Notes: generated by a model from the letters alone, not told the origin. A stretch of DNA of 64,000 bases from Guyanagaster necrorhizus (GCF_019112545.1 NW_025064880.1:2768490-2832489), one strand, 5' to 3'. Shown: positions 34,801 through 47,101, counted from the first letter of the stretch. Numbers and translations: made by a program.

Positions 34801-35442
34801 TGCCCTTACTCCAGACTTCGCTTCCAAAGGTTTTACATGGTTTATTGTTACCGGCGGGACGACATGAGAAGGATGAAGTGAAGGTAGGTGCAGACCTTGA
34901 GAAGGATCGAATGTCGGCGAGATCGGTGCTCTGGGTGTTTTTGAATTGTTCTTAGGTAACCCATGAAAATAAAATGGACTGTTATAAATCATCTGACTCA
35001 GCTGAGCCGGCGGCGGTGATGGTAAGTTAGCGACAGATGGATTTTGTGCACTCTGAAAACGGCCAGATATGGGGACAAAGCCTGGTGGGAGGACAGTTGA
35101 TGGCTTTGGATCTGCATTTGACATATCACTCAGTGAAGAGTCTGGCGGACGGTCATTCGGTGACCCTAAAGGACTTGATAGACCCCAGGACGGCGGCGCG
35201 CTTCCCTGGCTCTCAGCAGCAGCAGATATATAATCCAGAGGTTTAGATGCCGCATAATATGACGATACTCTGTCGTCTTGACTGCCAGCCTGAGGCGTAG
35301 AAGGCCGGCTGTGAGCATTCGGAGAACTGTGATGCGCATGAGAAGTCTAGGCCATTCACATGTAGTATACATACGTAGCCGAAGATCCTTCCTGATCTTG
35401 CCGTTGAACTGTGCTATTGGAACCTGCATGCGACTCTGACAT
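31825..35442 (-). CDS. DUF6535 membrane protein, paralogue B, intact (1134 aa)
   Basis: Five exons: 35442-35375, 35326-34800, 34745-34588, 34528-32021, 31968-31825; introns of 48, 54, 59 and 52 nt with phases 2, 1, 0, 0, as in paralogue A. The N-terminal 200 residues are Ser/Pro-rich and probably disordered. DUF6535 begins near residue 205 (YEQKYPEDSPGSECDPTA, ARIWRMFADECQ) and has four likely membrane segments: VDVLLVFAGLFSAVVTTF (about 243-262), VNGLWFLSLSLSLVTALVAV (about 321-342), IIVGILPFLLHIALAMFLAG (about 377-400) and YVLLVITGGSYTLYLAALL (about 409-430). About 650 residues of helical sequence follow. The C-terminus carries PYIPDDSD near residues 1110-1117, also seen in paralogue A. Membrane location is likely; the role is unknown. 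The start was chosen because exon 1 (MSES...) aligns with exon 1 of A and gives the same splice phase. Confidence 0.9.
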
Positions 35443-36087
35443 CCTTTCCTTCAGAGAGGGGGACGAACAAGAGAGAAAAGAGTGGGTAGCGAGAAGGGAA
35501 GATAAGCGTCCACCGCCAACATCGGGATCCTGAAACCAGGAACAAACCAGTTGTTGGCGTGCTCTGTCATCTGGCAGAAATCACATGAACTTTAAGGGTA
35601 AGGTACGGTCGCTGGGTGAAGTTCGTGCGTTAGCAAAATGGGATAGCTTCAAGCTTGACTTGCCCTAAACACAGCACGTGACTCTGTCGCGTACACCGCA
35701 AAGCCGGTTTACGAGACTAGTTCAGACCCCGAGCTCCTTCAAATTTATACCAATGTGACATCGGATTTTCATATGGCTAGCTTTCATTGTGTTTCCAAAA
35801 CAGCCATTTAACGCATAACCGATCATACAAAGGCATCCTGCCTGACCATCGCGTAGAAAATCGGCGCTGCGGGTAGGATAAATCACGTAGCCTCCGAGTC
35901 CAACTTGACTCATATTATATATTACCAGTACACCTGGCTTATGTCAAGGAGATTCATCCACATAGTTATGATCAACATATATTGACGGAGCCCGAAATAA
36001 CGATACAATAATCAGACGGTACAGAAGCAGAAGACAACATAATGATAAGTATTAATGGTATGCACCTGGGGATGGTGGCCAGAAGGT
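35443..36087. other. Upstream region of DUF6535 gene B and inner flank of right arm
   Basis: No supportable gene. It is outside the inverted repeat and should contain the promoter of gene B, in which I see no clear TATA box. Confidence 0.4.
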
Positions 36088-36231
36088 ACGCGGAGTTCAT
36101 ATAGGGCGGAGAGAAGGGCATGAGGGGCGAGAAAAGACGAGAATTTTTAAGCTAGGGACATCCATGAGGCTCATATTCTCCTAGAATATAAAACCGAAGA
36201 GCATACCGTGTACGGGACCATGAGCGACGAG

Positions 36232-36471
36232 TCAATAACATGTGATAACGCTTGTCCCGCATCCAGCACGTTCCTGGCAGAAACCGTAAATCAGAAACCA
36301 TCTCAAGGAAGGAACACGTACCTCTACATCCGCATCGACTTCGTCAGGCAGAGGTGCAGCACCTACAAGCATGGCTGCTAAGAAGGAAAAGGGATCAATG
36401 GCTAGCGATGAATGCGAACTGGAAAGATGCTCACAAGCAAGAAGAGCGACTACGAGGGATTTGCACTGCAT
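36232..36471 (-). CDS. Small secreted peptide (44 aa), right copy
   Basis: Exons 36471-36435, 36377-36322 and 36273-36232 with 57- and 48-nt introns encode 44 residues. There is a signal peptide (MQCKSLVVALLASAMLVGAA), an acidic pro-region PLPDEVDADVE, then ER and the short tail AGCGTSVITCY with two Cys. Exon structure is identical to the left copy; most coding differences between the two change the residue. The product is predicted to be secreted and perhaps cleaved after the Arg. I cannot assign a role. A signal-bearing coding gene with two short introns is inferred from sequence only; transcript evidence would settle it. Confidence 0.55.
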   Translation of the reverse strand: MQCKSLVVALLACEHLSSSHSSLAIDPFSFLAAMLVGAAPLPDEVDADVEVRVPSLRWFLIYGFCQERAGCGTSVITCY

Positions 36472-37295
36472 GGTGACGACTCGGATAAGGAGCCTTCGCA
36501 ATAAGTACCCAGACGACAAACCATAATTGGACGGACGTTTGTTGGAGGGTGGTGGGGGGAGGAATAGGATGCGGGAAAACAAGCGTACTGCCGGTTTGAG
36601 AAACTTGATTGATCATTGATGGTAACAAGCGCTGGGAACTCCTGGATACCGATAACCAAGTTGAAAGCGCTATGCAGGTAGTCGAAGTGTATGTTTTAAG
36701 TGAACCTAGGGAATCAACGTAAGGCAACAGTGGTTTCTGCAAACGCGCAAGCTGCAACAATCGATGGAGAGGAGAGGTGTTCATGCCAGTGGGCAAACAT
36801 ACCGGATACCGGAAGGGAATGACGAGAGTATTCGTCGAAAACAAACGGATGCCCCGAATAGGTTAAACAGCTCTATTTTGAGATGAGAGAGATCAGGCTT
36901 GGCTGCTTGGGTGCAGTGGGTGCCAATTCTTTGAGATAGAAGACTTGCCCTAACGAATCATTATGCATGCAGGGACGGATCTGCGTGAGGATAATGACGA
37001 GCCTGCGATGAAGAATGCGCTAACAAACGGGATGGCTCGTTGCCCAGCTGACACCTGGCAACAAAGTTGCTGCCAAAAAAATAGTTGAAGAAGATTCTTT
37101 GAGATCACAAGCGCGAGCATTCAATTCATCTGAAAGTAATGTCAGTAGTAGTAACAACTGAAAAAGATGATATTACAATGTAGAGGCGGAAAGAGGAAGG
37201 CCCAGTCACCATTATGCGTTTCATCAAGCGCGATCCAAAATTTTTGCCAGATTCGTACCCGAGTGTCTTTTCCAAGAAAAAAGAGGAAATTACTG

Positions 37296-37369
37296 ATGAT
37301 ATTATGTCACCTGGGTTCGAACCAGAAACAGGGTAGACCAGGACTCCTCGACTGTTACGCCATAATGCC
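37296..37369 (-). repeat. tRNA-like repeat, right arm
   Basis: Counterpart of 20751-20824. On the minus strand it has GGCATTATGGCGTAAC and the T-arm-like CTGGTTCGAACCCAGG. Confidence 0.4.
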
Positions 37370-37460
37370 ACGATGATTGCGTCGTGGCTCGGCACTATAG
37401 ATATACCCCCCCTTCCATCTCTATGCCTTAGGATGAAGGTGACCCGGAAGGCCACGGATA

Positions 37461-39016
37461 GGCAACGGACAAGCAGGTCAGAGCACGAGACATTCTACGG
37501 ATGTATCATTAGGAGGCCGATGTGTGTCAAAGGAGCGTTCAGTGGGGTCGCCGTGCCATCTTTGACGGGGTACCAGTAGACCTGCAGACACGAAATCGGC
37601 AAGGCATCAAAGCGAAGAAACTTTTCCAAGTCGCCAGAAATCTTGGGCTGGCAGACAATTCTGGCAGTATTCTCTTCAAAGCCTGGAGAGAGCGTGCAAC
37701 GGGGAGGAGACATTGAGTCAACGGAGCAAAGCTCTAGATGGGAAGCTTAGGGTTTAAAGTCATATACTTCCCCATGGCCAAATTTGCGGTGGATGTGATC
37801 TTAACGCGCTTGCTTTTTCCTCAACACCAACACCATCTTCATTCTTGTCAATATGATTACGCGGCACACCCATCGTCCTCATTCAACAATTGAATTTGGA
37901 AATTCCATCATTTCCCAAGTGGCTCATGACCAGCACCGCAATGTAGTAATAACAAAAAACGCAATATCATTTCATTATCAATGAAGATCCCTGACAGGTA
38001 ATGCGATACTATGACAGAAAAATGGCAAGGGCAGAAGAAATAGTCAAAAAAGCAAAAAATCATGAGATTAACGTTCGATTCACGATGTAACCGTTGCTGA
38101 GGTATAGATCACACATTTCAGCTTAACATATCCCTTGTTAGCCAGATCCATGTTTCTTTCCCGATGGCAAGAAAAGCAAAAGCAACAAAACCGTGGCAAG
38201 ATAACATTAGCTGGGATTGAACCAGGAACACGGGCAGAGCCTCCCGACCGTTACACCATACGTGTACATCCTTAAGTCCTGTGATCAGAATAAGCATCTA
38301 GGGATTGGTCACAGGGCAGCAAACCAGGAAACGCCAATTCCAAGCGCATATAATTGAGAGCCGATGCGCTTCAAAGGGGACGAGATGGACCTACGCGCAA
38401 ACCGAGCCGTTTTCACATTTGTGGCAGAGAGGACCCTAGCCCAAGAAATAGATGAAAGCAAAGCAGGGGAAAAAAAGGTAACGCGAAAAAGCTTGGGATA
38501 GCTCGCAAGGATGTGGACCAACATCTGTTACGCTTAGAATGAAGGTGTTCGAGTCCCAGTGTGCGCGCGATCTTGGGGCGGTCAGAGCAATATAGACATA
38601 TAGACCGGTAGAAAAGAAATCAGAGAAACGCCAAAGCAGAAGAATCTACAACCGTACCTGCACTAGCAACATGTTCCAGGCCGACCCCCGTTCGGTGCAA
38701 AGGTACAACCACGATTCACCGTGGGCAAAGGTCGACCTGAACACTGGAGTTAGTGACACCCAACATCGAAAGAACCTCCAGCTCGGACATTTCTCCCCAA
38801 CATTCCTGGTGTGCGTAGAGGATCCCGGCAGCTTCAACAGGACTGGCCTCGGCTGATGCTCTCTTCGGAACGGTCAGTAACCTGGACCAAGGATAATGAA
38901 GCACAGTTCGCCTTATTCGAAGGGAGAAAGGCGGTGTTTTGAAGCTTCCTGGTCGTGGTTGATCTACAGGCCAACGCGATGGTGATAAAGGTGACGACCA
39001 CGACGGTCAGAAGGGA
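37461..39016. repeat. Right-arm-specific segment built of diverged repeat units
   Basis: Missing from the left arm. It contains another tRNA-like sequence (38202-38272) and stretches similar to 46950-47880 and to 18.7-19.4 kb. One open frame (38716-38904, minus) includes ASAEASPVEAAGI and aligns with left-arm DNA near 18750, suggesting old tandem gene copies. It may be an insertion here or a deletion in the left arm. Confidence 0.6.
38202..38272 (-). repeat. tRNA-like repeat in the right-arm-specific segment
   Basis: The minus strand has TATGGTGTAACGGT and CCTGGTTCAATCCCAG, good A- and B-box matches, and GTTAT-type ends. Nearly identical to 47033-47101. Confidence 0.45.
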
Positions 39017-39747
39017 AGAGTGAATGTTTATCTAAATATGCTATGAGCAGTTTCTTCGGGAAGGATGGAACACTATACTGACGTGCCAATAGCACATGGT
39101 CCCACATCCACCGTTGTCCTGGTATAAATCGTTTGAACCCCTCGGAGGGTCTGAGAGGTGGAGTGGATGGATGGATAGTCTGATCTAGCTACGAAGCAGG
39201 AAAACTACGTCTACCCTGCCCTAAACCGTCACGTGCTACGGCCCGAATCCGCCTTCGCCTGATCCCACCTACACTCCCATCGTGACTCAGCATACCGGCA
39301 CAAAGACGAAAGTGTACCTCTGGCTCAATGTATATATACTTCCTTGAAAATCCACCTGGTACAGGAGTGCCACGGCTACTAAGAAGGAAGGATCAATAGT
39401 CTGGCACCAACGTAGACTAGAAAGACACTCACGTCGGGTACGAAGTGTTCGCACTGCATATGTTAACGGGAAAAAGCTTCCGAGTCTAGATCCATCGTTG
39501 ATAAGACGCCGAACTATCCTGTAGCAGTATTTTAGACACCCTAGTATGGACCTACGAGAAAATAATGATGAACCCGCGACGAAAGAGGTAAACTTGAGAA
39601 ATAGCAACGAAATGGAGGCCAAGACGTTATCTGTGACATAAGATTAGCTCAGCCAGAAGAGGTGTATACCGCCCGCACATCACAAACAATGGCTAGAATC
39701 AGAAGTTGGTGGACACAGGGTCGAATCGAACGGCTGGCAATAAAGTA

Positions 39748-40098
39748 TAGAGATGCCCATCGTACCCGTACATACGGCGGATACGGGTACTGTATATACG
39801 GGCCCATACCCGTACCGCCAGCGGTTTGGAAATCGATTTTTACGCCGTATTTGTACGGGTATTGTATGGATAGGTGAAATTTATATGGATGCCTATTATT
39901 TTTCGTATGTGATGAGTCAAATGAATGAAATAAGTCACTTTAAATAAAAACTTTACTTGCTCCAGGTCAGCACCCTCTCATATGATGCCCGTATACGGGA
40001 TACGGTCAAACCCGTACCGTATCGTTGCCCTTTTCTCATATGATATACGGCCGTATAAGGTACAGCCGTAACCGTATACGGAACGATGGGCATCCCTA
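39748..40098 (-). mobile_element. hAT-like MITE, right-arm copy
   Basis: Inverted counterpart of 19726-20076. The flanking octamers (revcomp of 40099-40106 and 39740-39747, TACATTAT and TACTTTAT) still agree at seven of eight positions, a decayed 8-bp target duplication. Confidence 0.75.
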
Positions 40099-40306
40099 AT
40101 AATGTAAAGGGTAGAAAAAGGGACGACGAACGAAAGTTTGATATTGTGAGATGAACATTTGGTAGAAAAACATGCGGTGAGACTGAAAAGGAGATGGCTC
40201 CAAAATGTGAAGACGTGGTAATCGGTTACCGCCATGTATTTCTTGCAGAAGAATGCCAGCTAGATCCATAGTTACCAGTAAGAAAGAATGCCTGTTGTCG
40301 TCTGAT

Positions 40307-40377
40307 GGCATTAGCTGGAATCGAACCAGACATAACGCAACCGGCCCGAACATCCCAGCCTGTTACACTATAATGCT
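40307..40377 (-). repeat. tRNA-like repeat, right arm
   Basis: Exact counterpart of 19447-19517 in the inverted arm, with the same A- and B-box-like boxes and pairing ends. Confidence 0.45.
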
Positions 40378-42001
40378 ACAATGATGTCGCCACTGTTCAG
40401 CATTATAAAGATACCTCGCCTATCCATGACGCGAAGGTACCCGGTAAAGGCAGAGGAGAAGCAATCTGGAGGGCGGCAATTCTAAGGACATACCGTTAGG
40501 AGGCCAATGTACTTCGAAGAATATGAGATGGACGAACCCTGGATACAGCATTGACAGTAAGCCACAGCCCTTTCCTCGTCTTGTAACTTATATGAGCAGA
40601 CCAATAGGGAAGAACGTAGCGCAAGAGGGTAAGTAGAACGTTATCGCATTGCATAGACTCACAACGAATGCCGATCAAAGTGTTTCTCCGTCTCTCAGAA
40701 GAAAGACGCGCATAAGTCACTTCCTGCTGAAGGGAGATCAAGCCTTGGAGAGAACAGAGAACGTGGACAAGATGGTCAATTTCATGGAACCAATGGCTGC
40801 ATGATTATTGCTGGAAGATAAATGCGCCTACATTCTTGGCGACGCGATACAATTGGTATAATGTTCGCATGAAGGTACAAGCTGGACCTACAGTGGCGAA
40901 ATCATCAAGACGTCAACTCGGGGGAAAAGACACCTAGAGAGCTAATGTTGGTGACACTTCACGTCAAAAATCAAAGCATGCATCCCCATTGACCCTAGTC
41001 CGTACCATATCTACCTTCCGAATTGCCTAACAATCCTGGTGCGGGTAGAAAATCCCAGCAGACTTCGTCGAACATAGCTACGACCAGGAGTTTGGCTGGA
41101 AATCGAATCCTTCGTGGGACTGAAGAAAGTCATGCATATCCTGGGCGTTGATTCCGACCATGCGATGCTGATGCCACTACGGCGCTCGTAACTAACACAT
41201 TAAGACGAAAGAAAACACGGGACGCATGTGATCATCACGACTACGGAAATTGAAATTCAACCCTCAGTCGTACATGCCGCGACCCCCTGAGAATAACAAT
41301 GTCTCGACGACATCCAGACCTCTCAGGTTTCTTCACATGCAACCTATCTTATCAGTGCTTGCGTTGCTACTGGCGTTCAACGACAGGTACAGCTTGGATA
41401 CTTCTGGGGCCTCGGGATGCAGTAATTGCTTTCTTGTACGTGGCTCTTCCAAATACGCGTTATCCTAACAGTATTCAAGAACGTTTCAGATTCGCACGGC
41501 GTCGACGTTATATACGTGACTCGTAACTTCATTCAATCTTGATCATTACGAGGAAGACAATAATAGACACGAAACGGACAGGGTGGTTACCAAGCATTTA
41601 CATAAAGAACATGAATATAATTTAGACACTCTAGTACCGCTCACGACACGGGAAGAGCTGCAACGAGAACAGCGAGAACACCAGTAGAAATCACACAGAT
41701 TCCGACTCAATCTTCATCGAGACAACAATAGCCTGTTTCAAGCCCATCAGTAACGAAGTATCCATCAAATATATATCTAGAAACATACCTTATCCTGCGC
41801 ACGGTGGCTGTGTGCTCTTTCAGACCTCAGTCCGCTGGAGTCAAGTGGTGGTAGGTGGAAGGAATTATCAGCGGTTCGAAACTCTTTCCGTGCATTTAGC
41901 CTATCATCTTGAATGAACATCTATGAACACCGGCAATTTGGGATGCAGTACGTACATTGTTAATAAGGAAGTGATGAACACTATGAACAAAGATTAAGAT
42001 C

Positions 42002-43675
42002 AGTACGATGGATCTAAGATCATGTCAACTGATATTTGGGGAGTATACAATCGATGCCGAGGAATATGAGAGTATCCGGGCAGAGTAGAAACTATGACAT
42101 GATCCATTAGCACTGAATTCGCTCGGACCGAGCAGGGAGGTTGCTCCGAAATTTCTGTTCGTACCGTGATAAGAATTACCACCGAATACAAGCTATGTGA
42201 GCAGTTGTCATGTGGTTGCGACGAAAGTACAAATTGATTTTCTCCCCACCTCGTAATGAACCCAGACATCAGAATCATCCGCATTAATGTCAGGACTATT
42301 GTAATCGTGCTGTCGAAGAAACAGTTTATGAGATGTAAACAAGTGAATGAATAGACTGACTTGGGAACGGCTGAAGTGGTCCGGCCTTTATTCAGAGAGT
42401 AGCACATGGCGGCGGATGTCATGAACTCGGCTGTTACACTTGTTACAAACAAAGAGACAAGACCGCTCTATATTGGAATAAGATACTTAATGGGGTGGGT
42501 CCATGATTGAACACGGACCTTGATGTCCGGTTGTTGGCCGAAGGTAGCCATGCCATATCTGTTGAATTATCATTGGCGATGAGTGTTATAAAAAGCTGAA
42601 TGCCTACATCTGTCTAATCAGGTCTACGGGACTGTCGTTAAAAATAAAATATCACAACAATCAGTATCAGAGACTTACATATCCCGCAACCTAGCGGGTG
42701 TTATAGTGGTCAGAAAACGATCTATATTGGAGAATAGATGGATTCTCTGTACCTCCGTTGCTTACAGTAACGAGAACCTGAAATGGCGAAAACGGCAGTC
42801 ATTGAAAGAGACACGGTAATAGATATTATACCACATACAACCAACCACAGTACGACTCGATGAAGATGTTGTCCAACTAACCATGTAACTCAGAACAGAG
42901 CTGGGCATCAATAAAAAGAAACGCACATTTCCATAAACGCACAGCATACATCCTACACAGGACATGTATTTCAAGTCAACGGTGAATCGGAAAATGCGAA
43001 TCCTCACGCTTGAACATAGACTCGAATAACAATCTGCCAGGGCAAAGCTTCAGAATGAAATTCACGATGCGACAACTTGAAGGATTAGGTACGTACACAA
43101 AGCAATATGTGCAGCTATGGTTGAATACGGGATTCAATATCATGACCGTATCGACACAAGAAGCGCAAACCTTAAGGCTCCTACGCAAGAATCAAAATTT
43201 AGTAAAGAAAGTAAAACCATTTTCGGAACCAGATAAAACACACCAAAGGACGGCGCTCCCAAGAAGAGCGTTAATGTCCCCAAAGTTCTTGAAAGCATAG
43301 AAATATGAAGTGTAGGCGGTAAACGCGACATCGAGTGTATCCAGAAACCTGGTGCATGACATTCAACACGGGACATCGAGTCGAGGAAACCTTACCAGAT
43401 GGCCCCTATCTACTCGTCATCAGAAAAAAACATTAATATCAATGCACCTTTCGAACGAGATGCAAAACGCGTGCGCACAGAAACTTTAAAAAACTGCCCG
43501 TCATTTGGGTAATTTTTGAAGTACAGTGTGGATTGGAGACTTGTTATGCCAAACAGACTGAATCGGCGTTAGTGCTAGTTCAGCGGTGAGAAGCAGAGCA
43601 GAAAACGTACATGTTGGCCAACGTAGCACCGATAAAGAATGCACCGAGTGTATTTTCGACCGATGTGTGTTTCAT
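42002..43675 (-). pseudogene. DUF6534-type membrane protein, right copy
   Basis: Mirror of the left copy: the ATG at 43675 and the following splice signals correspond base for base to 16150 onward. The C-terminal family motif VTAEFMTSAAMCYSLNKGRTT is present near 42430-42370. The same middle region is unresolved, so whatever broke or complicates the gene predates the duplication. A single-base difference removes a stop near 42220, leaving a 150-codon open frame at 42000-42452 that the left copy lacks. Confidence 0.6.
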
Positions 43676-46003
43676 GGATGTCGAGGATCAGAGAATGAAC
43701 AGCCAACGCCTCGGGTGGGTCCCGCTATTTGAGCAAGAAATGAAGTGCACCCGGGGCCGAGATTGAACTTGATCATCATGAGATGCGAGGGGCTATGAAC
43801 CACTCGGTGTAATCGAGTTGGCGATTTCACGGACCGTGTTCAACCATCGGAGAATTGATCAAGCCTCAAGGATGATGATATCCAAATCTCCGTTGGTGTC
43901 TAACCTTGTTCCACGAACTTTGCCAAGGGGACACTGCGATATAGGTTGAAGATGTGCCGTCAAGCGCACCGTAGGAACGTAGAGCGCGCGCTGTTTTGCA
44001 TGAGATGGTGACTAAAGCGGTCCATAAACGACAAGGGACAGTCCACAGATATCTAGTCCCTCGGGACCAGTTCCCAGATATCAGATGTCAACATAAATAA
44101 CTCCAGGGCTGTCCGAATCTAGACACCATGATGCCAATATGAAAGGAATATGATCGGCCTTCCCTGTCTTTTTGCTCTCACTGAGAAATCTTCCAACGCA
44201 TCGGCCCGCCGGAAGAGAGTATGGGCACCTCTTTGGTCTTCATCGTATGAACTTATTGGGAGTCGGGGGGCTGTCCCTGCAACGCATGAAGCATGCGTTA
44301 CTCATCATTTTCAGGAGATGAACAAGAAGCATCGGCAAGTAAAGATGTGAGCCAGAGTTCCGTTTTGAATGGAGTCCAGATAGAAAGATACCCGTGTGGC
44401 TATGCTAGAGCACACATACCTCGAGAACTTTCTTATCCAGCATCTTTAAGAGGCTTGTTCCGGAACACCAATGTTGACCCTCATCTCCTTGTTATCATGA
44501 AATTGTCAGATGAGGGTTCGAATTCCGGTATGATATCCAACCGAAGTTTGAATCACAACTAATTTGATGTTCTAATGCAAGTAGAGACAGTGCGTCCTCT
44601 CCCATCTATGAGTTCTACATCAATTCATGCCGTATTCTCGAATTCCAAACTGCCCAAGTCCGACGACCTCACTTCCCCGATGATTAAAGTCTGACGTACA
44701 CATAGGAAAGCCCGTGTATTGCGAACGGTAGAAACAAAACGGTATACGAAGCTGTAAGAAGAATACATGGTGTAGGAAATATGCTGGTTCGCGAGGTCAC
44801 CCTCAGAAGAGGCAGAGAGACCAAGCCCAGTTCGAAATTCAGAAAATAAACATGAAAACGATGTCATAAAACAGTCGAACACTGAGCGCACCGACTTCTT
44901 CGATGATACAACCTGTGCAGAGCTGTTTGACATACTGGAAGAGAATAACTGTACGAGACGGAAAATGGATCAAACATCAACAAGGTTAGTGTTGCGGTAG
45001 CCATCGCCCCAATTATTACTGGCGTATGGTTCAGTGGGGAAAATATCGATCAGCGTTGGAAGAGAAATGCCCGCCGACGAGTTTTAGTTTCATCAACCGA
45101 GGCCCGCGTGGCTGAAGACGTGGTCATTGTAAGAACGGTCTTGACAACCTGGTTGAATGGTACCATCGAAAAGGATAATCAACTGAAGTCAGCACGTATT
45201 AAACAGGCAATAAGGGTATAGGACAGGGTGTCATTCACAGTGAAGTGAAGAGCAAAGGAGAGGAACGAAGAGAAAAGCAAGGAAAGATCTGTATCGAGCG
45301 GCTTTTATACAGACCTATATCCTGTAAGGGAGGACCTTGACATAAGAACAGGAGAGGAGCATGCATAGATATGGGTTACTTGGAAAATGTTGGCCCTTAG
45401 TGTTGATAATGAGTTACCCTGTGTGGAATGAAGGGCAGACGGTCTGAGGAACGACTGATGTAAGGCCCAAGTTCATGGAGGTCTTTGATGATGCAAAGGG
45501 TACCAGCCTGCAGACAGGAAATTCACAAGACGTCAAGGTGAAAGAAACGATCCCTGTACCTACCATTTCCAACCAGCCGCTGTTACCCTAAATCAGCGCA
45601 TGCATCTCTTGAAAGGTTTCAATTTATTCGGCGGTTATGGCATGAAGGCGAGGGTCAAAAACTGAACAGAGTGTGTTAAATTGAACACATCGGGTACGAA
45701 GTGTTCGCACTGCATGTGTTGACGGGAAAAAGCTTCCGAGTCTAGATCGATCGTTGATGAAACGCCGAGCGATCCTATGGCGGTATTTTAGATACCCTAG
45801 TACGGGCCTACGGGAAAATAATGATGAAGCCGCGACGAAAGATGTAAATTTGAGAAATAGTAATGAAATGGAGACCACGACGTTATCTGTGACATAAGAT
45901 TAGCTCAGCCAAAAGAGGTGTATACCGCCCGCGCATCACAAACAATGGCTAGAATCAGAAGTTGGTGAACAAAGGGTCGGATCGAACGGCTGGCAATAAT
46001 GTA

Positions 46004-46308
46004 CAGGGATGCCCGCCGTACCCGTACCATCAACGTTTCGAGTTTTACGGCCGTATTTGTACGGGTATTGTACGGGTAGGTGAAATTTATATGGATACCT
46101 ACCATTTTTCATATGTGATGAGTCAAATGAATGAAATCAGTCACTTTAAATATAAAGCTTACTTGCTCTAGGTCCCCATCCTCATATGATGCCCGTATAC
46201 GGGATACGGTCAAATCCGTACCGTACCGTTGTAGCCCTTTTCTCATACGATATACGGCCGTATAAGGGAGGTACAGCTGTAACCGTATACGGTACGGTAG
46301 CATCCCTA
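46004..46308 (-). mobile_element. hAT-like MITE with intact 8-bp target duplication
   Basis: Begins CAGGGATGCCC and ends GCATCCCTA. The octamer ATAATGTA flanks it on both sides (45996-46003 and 46309-46316). CAGGG termini with an 8-bp duplication are typical of hAT-superfamily elements. It is about 45 bp shorter than the arm copies. Confidence 0.8.
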
Positions 46309-46513
46309 ATAATGTAAAGGGTAGAAAAAGCGACGACGAACGAAAGTTCGATATTGTGAGAGGAACATTTGGAAGAAATACGTGCGGTGAGACTGACAAA
46401 GAAATGGCGCTAAAGTGTGAAGACGTGGTATCGGTCATCGATGTGTTTCTTGCAGAAGAATGCCAGCTGGATCCATAGTTACTAGCAAGAAAGAATGCCT
46501 GTTGTCGTCTGAT

Positions 46514-46584
46514 GGCGTTAGCTGGAATCGAACCAGACATAACGCAACCGGCCCGAACATCCCCGCCTGTTACAATATAATGCT
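46514..46584 (-). repeat. tRNA-like repeat, third copy
   Basis: Counterpart of 40307-40377 and 19447-19517; ends GGCGTTA and TAATGC on the plus strand. Confidence 0.4.
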
Positions 46585-47032
46585 ACAACGATGCCACCAC
46601 TGTTCAGCGTTATAAAGATACCTCGCCTATCCATGACGCGAAGGTACGCGGTAAAGGCAGAGGAGAACAATCTGGAGGGTGGCAATTCTAAGGACATACC
46701 GTTAGGAGGCCAATGTGCTTCGAAGAATATGAGATGGACGAACCCTAGATACAGCATTGACAGTAAGCCACAGCCCTTTCCTGGTCTTGTAACTTATATG
46801 AGCAGACCAATAGGGAAGAACGTAGCGCAAGAAGGTAAGTAGAGCATTATCGCACTGCATAGACTTACGACGAATGCTGATCAACGTGTTTCTCCGTCTG
46901 TCAGAACCAAGACGCGCATGAGTCACTCCCTGCTGAAGGGAGATCATCTGTGCGGTTCATGGAGCACGATTCAGATCCACTTTTCTTTCCCAGTGGTGAA
47001 AAAAAGGCTGAAGAAATTTGCGAGCGGCAAGA

Positions 47033-47101
47033 TGACATTAACTGGGATTGAACCAGGAACACGGGCAGAGCCTCCCAACCGTTACACCATACGTGTGCAT
47101 C
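47033..47101 (-). repeat. tRNA-like repeat, third copy
   Basis: Near-identical to 38202-38272, with TATGGTGTAACGGT and CCTGGTTCAATCCCAG on the minus strand. Confidence 0.45.

Larger units (their letters stand above)
36088..45690 (-). repeat. Right arm of the large inverted repeat
   Basis: Inverted counterpart of 14175-21990, with the same contents in reverse order. Relative to the left arm it holds about 142 bp extra near 39125-39270 and about 1.57 kb extra near 37461-39016. The outer end (45230-45640) aligns with left-arm positions 14190-14580 but keeps its CpGs. The inner end loses similarity near 36088. A degenerate open frame at 37495-37721 (minus) and diverged repeat units at 38.2-39 kb have relatives in both the left arm and the 45.7-47.9 kb copy. 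Confidence 0.9.

Noticed and set aside
36232..36471. Basidiomycete mating-pheromone precursor
   Set aside because: It has a signal peptide and ends in CY, not a CaaX box; no receptor gene is nearby.
36431..36844. Longer minus-strand frames over the secreted-peptide region
   Set aside because: The 5' part has no family match and differs in the left arm; only the spliced 44-residue model is supported in both copies.
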